The notes: generated by a model from the letters alone, not told the origin. Positions 10,588 through 23,890 are shown, counted from the first letter of the stretch. The stretch is 64,000 bases of DNA from Phascolomyces articulosus (GCA_025677815.1 JAIXMP010000028.1:62001-126000), one strand, 5' to 3'. Translations and numbers: made by a program.

Positions 10588-12044
10588 TGAAGTCGATCTT
10601 GTTTTACGACAATACACGCAAGGTAATGACATGATGACATAGCAATGACACATAAAATGGATAAGATAAAGTGGTTATGAACATTACTAATTCACAAAAA
10701 TATAATGTTGTAGATTACTCTGACCTTGTCTTTGTCGAATAACTCTGCCAGTCAAATGCCAATGGCCACTTTTATATTCGCTACGCCGGTTGCATGAGTG
10801 AAGATACTCCTATTGGACAACATCAGGCGGATATACAGCCAGGAGCTGCACCAAGCCGTTTTACCAACTTTTACAGGTGTGTACAAGAAGTCCTACTCGG
10901 CAAGGAATTTCGTATTTTTTGGGTTGAACGGCTTGAATGTTACCATACTTTAGGAGACTACCAACATCGATACCAAGTTGATGGACGTGAACAGGTGCTG
11001 AAACATTTCTTGGGACGTGCTTACCTTCTTAATTCTCAACCCGGTGGGCATTATCGACAATATATTCCTACTACAACAGATTTCCAATCGTATCAGCATC
11101 AAGATTTAAACAACGCATTTAATTATATGTTTGACGACCTTGGGCCACAACAGCAACCAATAGATAATACAGACCCCAGATTTCAGCAGTTTAATCGGTT
11201 ACAAAATATCTATCGTACAAGTGGCATGCTTACTAAAGATCTTATCAAGTCTGTATTCATTGAATGTAATCCAACGGACGATACTTTTACGCCTCCTATA
11301 TTCCACGATCTATGGCCATTCCCTCCACCATCTTCCAATCGAGGGGATACACCTCAATCGTTGATAGGAGTATCTGGCCAAGTGATGCAGTGTTTACAAC
11401 CAATGGTAATCACAACACTTGGCTATTTGCCAGCGGCCGCTGAGTGCTCTAAGTTCCAAGACGTGTAAGTATAATTTTGTTTTCTATCTTAAAATGGATT
11501 TTATTTTTTCAAAAGGATGGGGTTCATTTACTAAAATTATTAATTTTTTTGTTTGGATAGATATTCACTTGGAACAAGTGAATATCATCAAGTACTTGGA
11601 CAGCTGGTAGTTACTGACTACCATTACCAGTTTGATCCCAGAGAGACGAACGCAGGACGACCACAATTTAAAACAATTCTCATTCCCCACCTGGACCCCG
11701 GTTTTGTAAGCTATGGATCTGCCGATCCATGTATTTTACGGTTCATGTTTACGAGTGCAGCAAGATCTACGCTAGGAGCGCAGCAGACCAGGGGTCATTT
11801 TAGTATCACGCTGCGCCCTTGGTCTTCTACTACTGGGTTAATAACAATCGAAAACACTCATCCCAGTACTCCAGTCTTGTTCATCCAAACTGTCCTTGTA
11901 CCTGAATGTATCCTCCGCTTAATACAAGAAGATCGGGGTGGTATTCCATATGCAGAGGCGAAAACAATATTACATGAAAGTGTCGATTTTGGCAAAAACT
12001 ATTATATAGAAGAAGATGATAGTAACACTGATGAATCTGACTAA
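10587..12044 (+). CDS. unrecognised three-exon protein, possible GIY-YIG-like N-terminus
   Basis: Model: exons 10587-10622, 10752-11464 and 11561-12044. The second intron (GTAAGT donor, TACTAAA branch-like sequence, GATAG acceptor) is convincing because it joins two long frames in phase. The first (GTAATG to CTGCCAG) is weaker but extends the frame 26 codons upstream of the ATG at 10794, which is the alternative start. The N-terminal segment GHFYIRYAGC followed by P-x-G-Q-H recalls the start of GIY-YIG nuclease domains (FYIRYVG-type); this is a guess from pattern only. The rest (about 400 aa in total) has aromatic and Gln-rich stretches, many charged residues and an acidic C-terminus (EEDDSNTDES). 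I do not recognise a family. It lies 239 bp from MULE-A and could be the 3' part of a gene whose 5' exon the element split. Confidence 0.55.
11772..11821. repeat. 50-bp inverted repeat, arm within exon 3
   Basis: This coding stretch recurs inverted at 12438-12487 with 48 of 50 positions matching. The core ends in GCGCAG and CTGCGCCC, so the unit itself has short palindromic termini. In this copy it is translated in frame (GAQQTRGHFSITLRP). Confidence 0.8.
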
Positions 12045-12437
12045 AATTGTTAAATATTACTTTCTACTTTGCCTTATTTTTTTTTATATTTTATATTTTC
12101 TTATCATATTTCTTCCACTATACTTGTACCTATTATATACATTTATCCAGCACTAGCTCTTTATTCACAAATAGCGGCCATTTCATTTGTCTTTATTTTT
12201 TCTATAATTTTATCTGTCTTTTTTTTTTTTTTTAAAAAAAAAAAACTAACACAAAACAAAAAATTTGAGACACTATCTATCGTGTCCTTGTAGGTTAAAT
12301 TTCAAATATATGTAATTATATATTGAATTTTTGTAAACTTGTACTTTTACTATTATATGTTGTTTACAACATTTTTGAATTATTAAATCAGAGACATAAA
12401 ACACAAAAGGTAAATACCATTGATTCCAAATGCTGAT

Positions 12438-12487
12438 CAAGGGCGCAGCGTGATACTAAAATGACCCCTGGTCTACTGCGCCCCTAG
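12438..12487. repeat. 50-bp inverted repeat, downstream arm
   Basis: Inverted copy of 11772-11821 starting about 390 bp after that gene's stop codon. It begins GGGCGCAGCG and ends CTGCGCCCC. It also overlaps the C-terminal end of the decayed minus-strand membrane-protein frame. Confidence 0.8.
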
Positions 12488-12758
12488 TAATTTTGTTACT
12501 ATTATTGTCGTTACTTTGTTTCACATCACCATAGTCTGGTGGAGAAGGAGCACCACCTGAAGGGTTTACAGGCATCTTATTGATATTTTTCTTTTGTTCC
12601 TTCTTTTTCTTCTTTTTTAAAATAATATATGATGATATAAAGAAGAATAAGTATTCAAACTGGGATTCCTAATACTAGGGATCCAACTAGGGATTCCGTT
12701 GCTGTCCTGGCATCTATACCACTACTATCTATAGTCCCATTTTTTAATATAAAAAAAA

Positions 12759-12791
<33 letters not shown>

Positions 12792-13197
12792 CAGGAGTGG
12801 ATGTAGATGCTACGTCCAATAATCTCGTAGCATATAAAAAGAAGAAACCCACGCCCATTGATCCACATCCATGATCCAAGTTTCGTTTAAACTTATTATG
12901 AGACCACCTGTCTCTGTTGATAAACCAAATAAAATGAATAAATAAGATCCGAACAAAATGGCTAATAAAGTTGAAGTGGTAGATTATGCATAGACATTTA
13001 TTATTATTTTAGCCAATTATCAACTTTTATACAACGTAAAAAAAAAGTAGCATCAGCGACTTACCAGAATGACTGCTGATTTTATGCTCCGTAGGAGGAC
13101 TTGTTGAGTCGTTTGTTACTTGAATTGTTCTCTTACTCCAACTCAACTCATTTCCCTGAGTGCTCGCTATGTAGATAGATCGAGTATCTAGAATAAC
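12467..13197 (-). pseudogene. decayed kelch-like / single-span membrane protein
   Basis: Minus-strand pieces form a recognisable order. An exon from about 13197 (after a TTTTCCAG acceptor) ends at a GTAAGT donor near 13065. A later exon begins after ATCAACAG near 12911 and reads LNETWIMDVDQWAWVSS, the shape of a kelch-repeat strand. It then shifts frame into a Ser-rich linker, a hydrophobic segment (YLFFFISSYIIL), a lysine-rich stop-transfer run and a Pro/Asn tail ending at 12467. At least one frame change and a stop lie between kelch and linker, so the gene looks broken. Attribution to kelch-repeat membrane proteins is inference from one repeat plus the architecture. Confidence 0.4.
12759..12791. 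repeat. TAC trinucleotide microsatellite
   Basis: About 11 TAC units; on the minus strand they encode the poly-Ser run of the decayed membrane protein. Confidence 0.85.
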
Positions 13198-13342
13198 TGG
13201 AAAAGAAAATTTTTCATGCGTGATGGATATAAGTAATTGTGTTTAATATATAAATTGATAGAATTGTTGTTGTTTCGCGGTAGTAGTGCAACCATGATGG
13301 ATGAGTCACATTGCTGTTTTTCACTACAAATCACATTATATT

Positions 13343-13456
13343 GCATCCTGAACTTACGTACTTTTGAATCCAAAAAGTATTTAATGGTATGGAGTTTTTC
13401 TAAAGGCAGCAAATGGCCTTTAAATGCTTTTTGGTGCAAAAGTTCAGGATGCGCCC
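13343..13456. repeat. miniature foldback (hairpin) element
   Basis: The left arm GCATCCTGAACTT pairs with AAGTTCAGGATGC at the right. Further inside, CCAAAAAGTATTTAATGG pairs imperfectly with CCTTTAAATGCTTTTTGG. The outer terminus read inward from the right is GGGCGCATCCTGAACTT, close to the terminus of the long-inverted-repeat element at 38417 (GGGCGCATCCCAAACTT). The two are probably one family. Confidence 0.55.
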
Positions 13457-16400
13457 TAGATCCTACAAGATGAAGAAATAACTAAATGGGATATTTCCAT
13501 ATTATTTACATCTTATCAAAGCGAAGGAAATGTTTCTATGAAAGATAAGTAATTGTTATTATTTGTTGAAACTACGGACTACAACTACCTACATCCCCAA
13601 GGAGGAAAATACGTTGGCACGTCAATCTATCCATTCCCCAGTGACTCGTGTGTTTTTGGATCTGATTCCCGATTTTTGAATAGTGCGCATCTGAAAAGGG
13701 ATTTCACGTTGAGGGAGGGTGGAACCTTTCTGGTATTTTGGTGAATTCCACATCCCCTTCTGTCAAATACTTTTGGTCTTTCAGGGTATCAAAAAAGGTT
13801 TCTTGAATACTTAAAAATAATTTGAAGCTTTTGGAGAATCTTTATCTAGTTTAAAAATGCTTTAGATTGTTTTAGTATTCCAGAAGGATGAAAAAGGTTC
13901 GTGATAACAGTTGATCCTATGTCATCTTTCTTTTACATCTTTCTTGTATAGGAAACAGTTGTTTTGAGTAGGATAGTATATAATTGATATGATATTCGGT
14001 TGCTACCCTATATTTTATCTTGAAATAAGATTTTGATAAGCATTTCGCTTTGCTTCATATGATATATGATGAGAGAGAGTTTCCTTAATCTTCAAAGAAA
14101 GATGATTGTCATGATTTACTCTTTTAATTATAGATTGTCTAAAATAAAGAGTTCGAAAAAAACACTCATTTTTTATAACGTAATGTTGTTGCATATATCT
14201 TTTTCCTTGTATTATTATGCTTTGTATAAATACGGGATACTTTTTTATAAACATTTTTAAATGGTCATGATATATGAATAATAAAAAATATCCAGATTAT
14301 ATAAGTTTCTGAAATTATGAGAAAGGAGTTTGACATACTAGATTGGATAAAATTTCTTGGTATATTAAAAAAAATATCGAGGAGAGTGACTTTGGATTTG
14401 ATTGGAAAAATATATAAAAAAAATGAGACAGGTCTTCTTCACCAATAAAACAATGATTCTTCTTTTTTTTTTTTGAATCGTTCCTTGTTACCTTTTGAAG
14501 TCCTTCAAATATATACTGATGACGAATAGGATAAAAAAATAAAAGACCTGGATATTATGGTTTAAACGTAAATCACAAATCAAAAAATCCTCCAATGGTT
14601 GTTACACCAAATATGCATATTTACATTTGCCGCTGAACAACTGAAAAACCTTTTATCCATTCTTCTCCGCTTCATCTCAAGTCAAAAATGGAAATGGAAT
14701 CTGGATTTCCGTATAATTTCCCAACTTTGTTAGAAATCAAAGACAAAAATTCCATCATGAAGTATATATGTCTTCTACCCCTCGCTTTGATTGCCAAATA
14801 GAGTGCTTCATACAAAGACTTTTTTTAATTGTTGAAAGAGAGACATACACCCTCGAAAAAAGTATGGGACATAACCAGTAGAGACACTGATGCTTGTAAT
14901 AAATGATGGTTTCAATGAATTCTCATAATAATTGGCGATGTTTTTTTTTCCTGGTGCAAGCGTTATTTTTCAAATTAGGTCTTCCTGGTTGTAATGGCAC
15001 TTTTAACTTTATAAATAAAGGAATATTCAAATCATTACTACTACTACTGATAAATACTATAAAAGTATCTAATCTTTTTGATCGTAAAAAATGAAGAAAC
15101 TCGTTCAAGTATAGATGACACGAGTTCATTTTTCTCTACTTTAAATGAATCGCTTGCTGCCGTTGGCTACGCTTTTTTTTTTTTTTTACTGCTGAGCCAA
15201 CCCCTCCCTCCTGGGATCATCACAGATCAGATGTATAAAGATCAACAAAATGACAAGGCAAAAATGGAGCATTCTCTATAATTACATAAAATGTGTAACA
15301 AAGACTAAAAAACGCGCCATCATTTGATCAAATGGTCATTTATAACTATATATAAGTTATATATCATGTTTCTTTTTAATTATGGAAGACGTTATCGTTT
15401 CCATTCGACGGACGTGCTATTTCTTATTAACTAATATATGTTGAACGACAACGAAGTTGGATTTGATTTGATTCTATTTATTAATAATAATAAAAGTAAC
15501 TACAAATAGAGTACTCGAGCACCCGCAAGTAATAAATATTACAAAATGATCTACGTAATGCATATTTATCTATACTATTATTATTATTATGATAAGATAT
15601 GTATATGTTGCAAAGTCGCTGAACGTGTTATTATAACCCTGAGCGTCCAAAGCGTAGGTGATTGAATTTATAATACAGCACGTGTTTATATAAAAATAGT
15701 AAGTAATTATTTTAGTCCAGTGATATCATGGATCTTCCCTTTGATTTATTAATTACCTAATTTCATCCCAAATAAAAAAAACCCAAGTATGTGGGTTCCC
15801 TCATATTATTTATTCAGAAATTTAACTACTAACGTTTCATACGATCTGTTTCCTTATTTATTCTTATACACAGTCATAAGAGGAAGGAGAGCGAGCTGGA
15901 TCACCTTTTCTTTTCCTTTGATGATGACTAGAAGGATACTACTAGGCACATCTATAAATACCATTCTTCTTTCAACATCTTACAAAGATGGAACAACATC
16001 CACCTATTGGCAAGTCGTATGATCACACGTGAATCAAATTATGAACAAATCGTAATAATCCATCAAATTCTTCTTGTACACAAATAATTACCCGTAGGAA
16101 AATAGCTCATAGATCCCCAGATAAAATAATAATAATAATATACTCTATCCATCCATAGCACTCTATTTTTCTAAGGGCAGACCATTTTGGATGATTAAAT
16201 CTATCATACATTTGATGGTCATAAATGATAAATCATTGTGTTCCACAAAACTTGAAAAAAAAGTCTATTCCAAAAGTGTGCCATTGTACTTTTTCTACTC
16301 CAGTAATAATAGGTTTTGCAATACCCTATTTCATAACAAACCTGAAGCAGATTGTTTTTTTTCCTATTGGAAAAATGTACTGATATCATTTTCAGAAATG

Positions 16401-16607
16401 CTAATGATGATATTTAAAAAGTTGAATTGAATGTGTAAATAAATAAATAAAATTGTTAGTAGGTTCAGGAGAACTTTTTTTTTTGAAAGTATCTTGTAAA
16501 AGTGAACTGACTGAAACTACTACAAAATCTGAACGAACCATCAATGAATATGAATTTGGAGATATAAGAATCATCTCAGGACGTTAAACTCGAATTTAAT
16601 TATCCAA
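13457..16607. other. gene-poor AT-rich stretch
   Basis: Only short, low-complexity frames are present. The frame at 13553-13744 has somewhat mixed composition but no splice partners or recognisable motif. AAT/TAT repeats occur near 15570-15590 and 16125-16140. Confidence 0.4.
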
Positions 16608-17125
16608 ATGACAAGTTTAAATCGTGGTAATAAACAAGAGGAATATGATCCATGTATCATCTTTGGAATTCAAAAAGATGGTTTTGATGGTATGTACCCT
16701 TACCTCAAGCAAAATAAAAACATCAAGACTTTAAAATCTGTTCTCGCGAATACATTTGCTGTAAATGTTACTGCATCTATACCTATGAACAAATATGATT
16801 TGAGTGATTCTGTGAACCAAAAAATAAAAAATAAAAATAAAAAATGCCTTTCTGCTCCTTTTCGCTTTCAAGATTAGGTATTATCAGGTCACTTGCATAG
16901 AATTGAGGAATATAAAATAATAAGACATCAATTTGGAGACGATGATATATATTTGTTTATATTATAGGACATTATCATGAAGGAAGAAGTCCATCCAAGC
17001 AGTTTGATATTTCTTGCCGTCAAACTAATACAAGAGTTCCTCATACAACGGGATCCTTCTGCTTTCCCGAAATACCAACTATCTCGCACCAAAAAGATGA
17101 TTGTATTACTTTTTTATTTATTTAG
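16608..17125 (+). CDS. small two-exon hypothetical protein (79 aa), weak
   Basis: Exon 1 (16608-16689) ends at a canonical GTATGT donor. Exon 2 (16968-17125) follows a TATTATAG acceptor and joins in phase 1, giving 79 residues. Exon 2 is rich in Ser, Thr, His and Pro (HYHEGRSPSKQFDISC) and has better-mixed composition than the surrounding sequence. No family is recognised. The protein is short and the stop lies in a T-rich run, so it may be a fragment of a larger decayed gene or a chance pairing of frames. Confidence 0.25.
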
Positions 17126-20100
17126 GTAGCCTTTATTATAGTAAATCTATTGATGTTTATAATAAAAATAATAAAAGGGACACAATACCCAATCTTTTTG
17201 TAATAATAACCTGCCATTGGGCACCTGGATATATACTACTAGTGCTAATATATATAATGAAAACAAATGATATATTTTGTCGTCTTTTGTTGAGAGTCCT
17301 TATACTGGTACCCAAAAAAAAAAAAAACTTTTCATCCCTCATTCTTATTACAAAACTCAATTCATCAAACCATGCACGTGTATAGGTTCATCCGTTCCAA
17401 TATTCCTTGGCATAATAAACCAAAGAAAAGTCATGAATGATATATAACTCAATTGTTGTATATGAAACTTGCATTTTTTTCATTGTTGTCGGTTATATGT
17501 TTCATCGTAATATAACTTTTTTTTTAGTCATTCATTCCCTTGAAATTATTATTCGTTCGAGCTGTATTTCAATTATTCAAGATACCACATGAAGACAAAA
17601 AAAGAGACGCATGCAGCTTATTATGGTACATGCCGAACGGAAAAAAGATACACCCAAAAAAAAGACAATGCGCGATCCGATACAGATCGTGGATTTTTTT
17701 TTTACAATGGGATCGAAAACAAAATCATTCCCTAAATGGGCTTTAGGGCTGCATAATTAAAATAATTTTTCAGGAAAGAAAAATAATAATAATTCCAAAA
17801 TATATATATATATATTTCCTGAGCACGTTCTTCATCTAATCGATGATCATGGTTATAATAAGAAGCATCAGTCATCTTTTGTAAAGATGATGAAAAAAAA
17901 GACAAACACTATTTTGGAAGGGATGATGATCCCTTTTACTCGGGTGTACTTTGGCGGGGCGTTTCGGAAATACAACCGACTCGTATGCTCAGCATTTACC
18001 CGCTTTGATCACAATATTTTTTTGTATCAATGTTGGTTTTGGTCTGTTTACCTTTGCATCTACAAACTTTGGTAGCAAAAAAAAAAAGGGCGCGCAACTG
18101 TAACATTCATCCCTCTTTCCATGTGGGTGTATGCCCACGCGAGTTTGTTGACCGATGGTACAACCGATTCTACAAACACAAACATTCCTGTGGTTTGTGT
18201 ACCCAAATTTTTTTTTATTCATAATAGGTAACTCCCGTTCCCAAGTCCACTCAACAATTTATATATATCTCCTTTGCATCATCATCATCGTCATCATCAC
18301 CAGATGACCTGTTTACTTAAACCAGTTTGTTACTGTTTTGGATAAACAACGAAAACGCAAGTAACCATTTTCTATCAATTTTATATTCTCTTTTTGTAAC
18401 ACAAAGAATAAACAATGACCCATTCCAATTGTAAATTCCTTGATCGTTTTATTAGAAACAACAGATCATGCGTCCATTGTATCCGTCATAGCAAAAGGTA
18501 GTATATAAAAATGACGTCAAATATACCATAAAGAAGAGAGAGAGATTATCATTTCCTAAAACGAAAAAAAGGTCGCCCGGTCCTTTTATTTGAAGATAAT
18601 CTAGAACAGCATATTATTTTTTTGAAAAAAGAAATGGAAAAGAATGTGTAAGATACATGGTAAAATTCATTTGAAAGTGGATAATGAAATATATATTTTT
18701 CTTTTAATGAGATGTCTTACAATAATTACATATAAACATGATAATTATCACGCTTTTCTACTATGTAAAATATGCATATCATCGTCATATATCCTCAAAC
18801 CATGATAAAATAAATATATAGTGCGATGAGCTATTATTATTTCACAAAAACACACGTATATAGAGAGACTATTTATTGTGATAAATGATAGTGTGTGTGT
18901 ATCTATGAAAATAGACGATAGGATAAAAAAAACTTGTTGTATGAGGTTGTACAGCATGAATGAATGAAGTGAAATATAATATGGATGTGCTTTGGAACGA
19001 ATCTTTCAATAATAATAAAGAGTAGTCATCTTCAAGCAATACAATCAAGAAGAGGTCTTCTATTTAATTTTAAAAAATTTAATCAAACAGTAATAATGAA
19101 ACACTTATTATTATTAGTTCAATAATTTATTCATTTTATTTATATTGTCTATAGTTTTAATAAATGGTGCTACTCTATTTATATACATAAAAAAGAGATC
19201 TTGGTAACATCTTGCTTATTGAGATAGTAATAATAATAATAATTTATAACGTATGAGGAATCCAGGTTCATGCACTCTTTATTAGTTCGCACTCTTCCTG
19301 AAAAGTTTTGATATTCTGTAATCCCTACTATATGATTAATTTTTCTTATCAAAGTAAATTATATTTATAATCTATAAAGATAACAACTCATTTAATTTTA
19401 TTATATATTGATATTGATCGATAACCAAATATATTATTTTTTTCTTCTTTCTCTTGTAGATCAAACCTTCTTTTTTGTTACATTTGACTTCATGCGATGG
19501 TAATTGTTGTGTGTGTGACTAACACATGTAATATATAATATCTAAAGAAGGAAGAACTGTACCGAGTAATAAAAAAAATAATGATATTTATATGCGATCT
19601 TTACTTGAAATAGTCATATATTATTATTTGGGTGGAAATTAGTTGGACTCTTTAACATTAATCAATAAATATTACTATATTCATACAAAGTAATACAATA
19701 GTAATAGCCCGCCCGTGAGATTTTCAACTTCTTTATGTGATAGCTCATCATGTGTATATATTGTATCTATGGACATCATTGAATTTAATCAAAAAAGAGA
19801 AGATGATGAGTGTGGGAGTAGAAAAAGAAAAACATCATTTGTTGAATCATGTATATTATTATTATGCTTCTCCTCATTCAAAATTTAAGTCTCTTTCCCA
19901 AATCCAGTACATTCTCAAACTTCCAATAATAAAATAAATACTAATTTATTATCATTATTTATGACCCAATATCATTAGTCTATAGAATGGTTTTTTTTTG
20001 CCTCCATTTGAAATGACCACAAACATGCATCTCAATGAAAAAAAACATATCGGGCTTATTATTCTCACACTACTATAATTATCTTCTATTTCAAATTAAA

Positions 20101-20500
20101 AAAAAGGGAGAAGAATCCAACCATCGATCTCACGGAACAATAATATCCTCTCCTGTCTGTCAATAATGCGTTGCAAGAAAAAGAGAGAGAGAAATGATAT
20201 TTACTAAATGATTGCATGAAAAACGATGCCTCAGAATATTCTATACGATTTCATTAAGTCAAAAATAATAATAATAACTCTCAGCATGAAGAAAAAAAAG
20301 GGGGATTAGATGTAAAAGGAAATAAATTAGTTTTTTTTGACAAGTCTAAGATATTATGCATAATTTATAGACATAATAATGCATCACTGTCACCAAAGTG
20401 CATATAAGGTCATGTGATGTATTATTTCCTAAATTATATGGGAACCGTCGTTTCTATGGTGACCATAATTATTGTTCATGGAGCCAATGTATAAGTAGGT
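17126..20500. other. gene desert, first part
   Basis: Very AT-rich, with frequent ATAATAAT and TATATA strings. No frame supported by composition, splice sites or homology was found on either strand. Confidence 0.45.
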
Positions 20501-20514
20501 GTTGCCATGGTAAC
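20501..20514. promoter_or_regulatory. perfect X-box palindrome (RFX-type site)
   Basis: GTTGCCATGGTAAC matches the inverted-repeat consensus bound by RFX-family factors (GTNRCC...GGYAAC). A weaker related half-site, CTATGGTGACCATA, lies about 45 bp upstream at 20454-20467. The sequence match is direct; binding is inference, and no nearby gene is evident. Confidence 0.35.
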
Positions 20515-23500
20515 AAAAGTGAATCACTCTAATTAACAACATCAACCAGTGATTCATGCAAGTATAATATTCATATGTAATAGATAAACTTTTCTTTTAT
20601 ATCCTGGATAGACTTTCCGAAATTAGATAAAAATAAGCGAATTATTATATATATATATATTTACCATGACAAACATCCAAAAAAAAGATAGATGTGAAAT
20701 AATCAAGGTAGTATAGTCATAGTCATACCAATAAGTACTACAAGAGTCCAAACATAATACACATTAGTCTTGTACACTGCCAATCCTTGTTTTAATTACA
20801 CTTGGCAAAAAAAATTTCGGAAGGAAAACCGACAAAGTAATGGTCGTGTGATCAAATTTGTTGGGGGAGGGGGAGGGGATGATATAATCCAAAACATTTC
20901 TAATCCCATTTGACAACTTATAAACGATTCATTTTTGAAAAACCAAACCAATCGATTATTCTTTTATTGTTCTTTAGACTCATTGTTGAAAGGATATTCG
21001 CACGGTTTCATGCTATTGTTTTCCAGAGTTTAGGTATAACAAACAATAAGCCAAGCCATCCTATTCACCCATAAAGTTTCAAATAAGAATATACCCCATA
21101 TTTTTAACCAATGAACAATGACGTTTCAAAGGGCAGAAAAAAAAAGGGGCAAGACCCTGTCGATGATGATGAAAAAAAAATTTTTTTCTGTAAATGAATG
21201 AGATTTTTTTATTTGTTAGGTTTGTTGTTAAATGATATCGAACCATTTTTCTTTTATGATTATTTTATATGCATATGAAAGTTCCCTGGTTCTTGGTTTT
21301 TTTCCCTTTATATGAATAAAATAACGGATTTCATATGGAGGAATTATTCTATTAATTAAATTTAGGATTAAAGGAAAAGAGGAAGATCATAGAAATAAAA
21401 GAAACTTTCTTATATCTCCACATATAATAATGCGGAGGATCTTTTTTTTTTGGGGGGGGGAGAAAAGTATGATTTATTTATATTATGGATTGAGATCCAT
21501 CCATATAATGATAATAATAATGATAATGATTGTTCTCTTTCTTTTTTTTAACTAAAATAATATAATTATAACCAAAGAAGAATTCTTTTTTTTTGTGTTG
21601 CTAGGTTTTGTTGTACAACTGCCAAGAAGTTAAAAAAGCGGGGTGAAGCACATTTATTGAACAAAAAATGTCTGTGCTTGTTTGGTTGTATTCGTTCATG
21701 GTTTGGTGAATTGGTAGATCACTCTCCTTATATTGTTATTATTGTGTAGATAGTAAATTATTCACATATTAAATAAAAGTAGTAGTCATTATTCTCCCTA
21801 TAGCATTACAAGATGATATTTGACAACTTTAAATATATATATATATCTTACAAGATCTAGATATTAAGCAAGTCAACCAAGATGATGATGATAATAATAA
21901 TAATACCAATAACAAGATCAATCGTGATTATTGATGATTCACAATATCATATCTTTTTTTTTTCTTATCTTTATTTTTCAAATGGGACTTTTTTTTCTTA
22001 TCTTTATTACTTTATCACGGATCTTTTCCTACATTGGTAATTTACCAGATTTATTGTAATTGTTTTTTCTAAATAAGAAAAGCGAAAAACAAGAAGTTTC
22101 TCTTTTGTAATTAATAAGTTTTTTGTTTTGTATGTAATTTTTACGATGCATCCATTCATCATTTGAACAATGAACTATCATAAAAAAATATATAATTCAA
22201 CAAAAAAAAAAAACAAAAGAGTAGCTGCATTACAATTACCCACATGGCTTTTTTTTTGCGGCGAATGATATAAATGAAACAACCCTGTGCGTAAACAAAG
22301 GTGACACAGGTACCTAAAATTTTTTTCTCAGAATAAAAAAACATCATTCATCGTCAGTTTCGTTGGTCGGCTTACGCAAGAAAAAATTTCGGAATAAACG
22401 AAAAAAGGAAAAACTTTTCAAAAGATTTATACTAAAAAGACTCAAAAATACATACAATGAGACATTTTTTTATCGGAGGAACAAAAAACGAGTCGGTTTA
22501 GCTACTGGTTGATTTTTTTATTATAATATAATAATAATAATAATAATAATAATATAACGATGTGATTTGATCTATTGGATCATGAAAAATAAAAAGCAAG
22601 CTTACTTTTTGATATATATTTATATAGAGAATGCACATAAATTCATACATTACATTACATGGATGACTATTCTATATAAGGTTGTATCCTAATATGATTT
22701 GTTTTGAATTCCAGGAGTTATAAATTATTTAACAATAAAGATAATAATTAAAGATGAACCCCTTGTTCAGTAAAAAGATTTGGGATAATAATTCATAAAT
22801 CACACCCACACACATACATACCCCTTGTCATTTCCTTTTCACAAACCAATAAAAAACACACTATTTATTATAAAAACATAATAATCTCCCCCAAGCCATG
22901 TAAAACATAATTGAACATATATGTAAAGCATGTGTTGTAGTGTGATATATATATATATATACTATGAGTCGGGAATTCAAGGGCAAAAGTTTTCGAACGG
23001 GTTACTGTTTTCCCATTTTGAAAAAAAGTAGCAAGTAATACAAACAAAAAGTTGTAGCATATATATAATATATGGTTTCACACTATATGTGCCTTAACCG
23101 ATTGGCAAAAAAAGTTGGGGACTGCACTTGTTAAAAAAAATGATGATGATGATGAGAAACATAACGGAGCCTATAAGTTTTTATTTGGTTACCCGATTAA
23201 CAAATGAAAGGCTAGGTTTCTATTTTGCCCTGAAACAGAACTGATCGTCGTGGACTGATAATTGTACAAATATGGGTATTAGATCAGATATGGTTAAAAA
23301 CTTGACGTAGGTACCCGTTGTACAGGTTATGTCTCTCTCCCAAAACGTGTCCGCTTACCTGTTGATGGCAAGTGAGTCTGGAGTAAAAAAAAAATAAAAT
23401 AAACTGGGGGATGGAAATTGAACTTGTAGAAATTTTTTATATATTTCTTCTTTTGATTGATTGGATGAAGTGCATCTTTTTTGATGATTGATTGGAATAG

Positions 23501-23890
23501 TTTTTGAAACTAATCATAAAAAACTGACACCTTTTATTTAATAATAATTGTAGTTTGTAATAGTTTTAAATAAAGTGTAATAGTATACAGTTAAGAAAAA
23601 AAGTCCCCCAAATGTATGTCTGTGTTGTGTATGTGTGTGTGTGATAGTGTATAATCCACTCTTATCGTCTCATTTTTAAACCTCCTTTTTTTTTTTCTGA
23701 ATAACACACTCCTCTAAACCGCAAAAGTTCAGTATCAGAGTAATTCAGTCCAGTCAGTTTTCGACCCGATCCACTCTTTTTACTTTTTCCCATTTTTTTC
23801 CTTTTTTTCTTATTTAAACTTTTTTTCTTCTTGCTTTTTTTTTGCAACTTCTTTTTTTTCTTTACCTCTTTTTTCCCGTTAGAACTTATT
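20515..23890. other. gene desert, second part
   Basis: AT-rich spacer with microsatellites: TAA repeats near 22527-22552, TATA near 22948-22960 and TGTG near 23625-23642. No coding signal was recognised until the H+-ATPase leader. Confidence 0.45.

Noticed and set aside
12655..12879. Stand-alone 74-aa Ser-rich protein
   Set aside because: It is better explained as part of the decayed kelch/membrane gene, because kelch-like sequence precedes it and a transmembrane tail follows it on the same strand.
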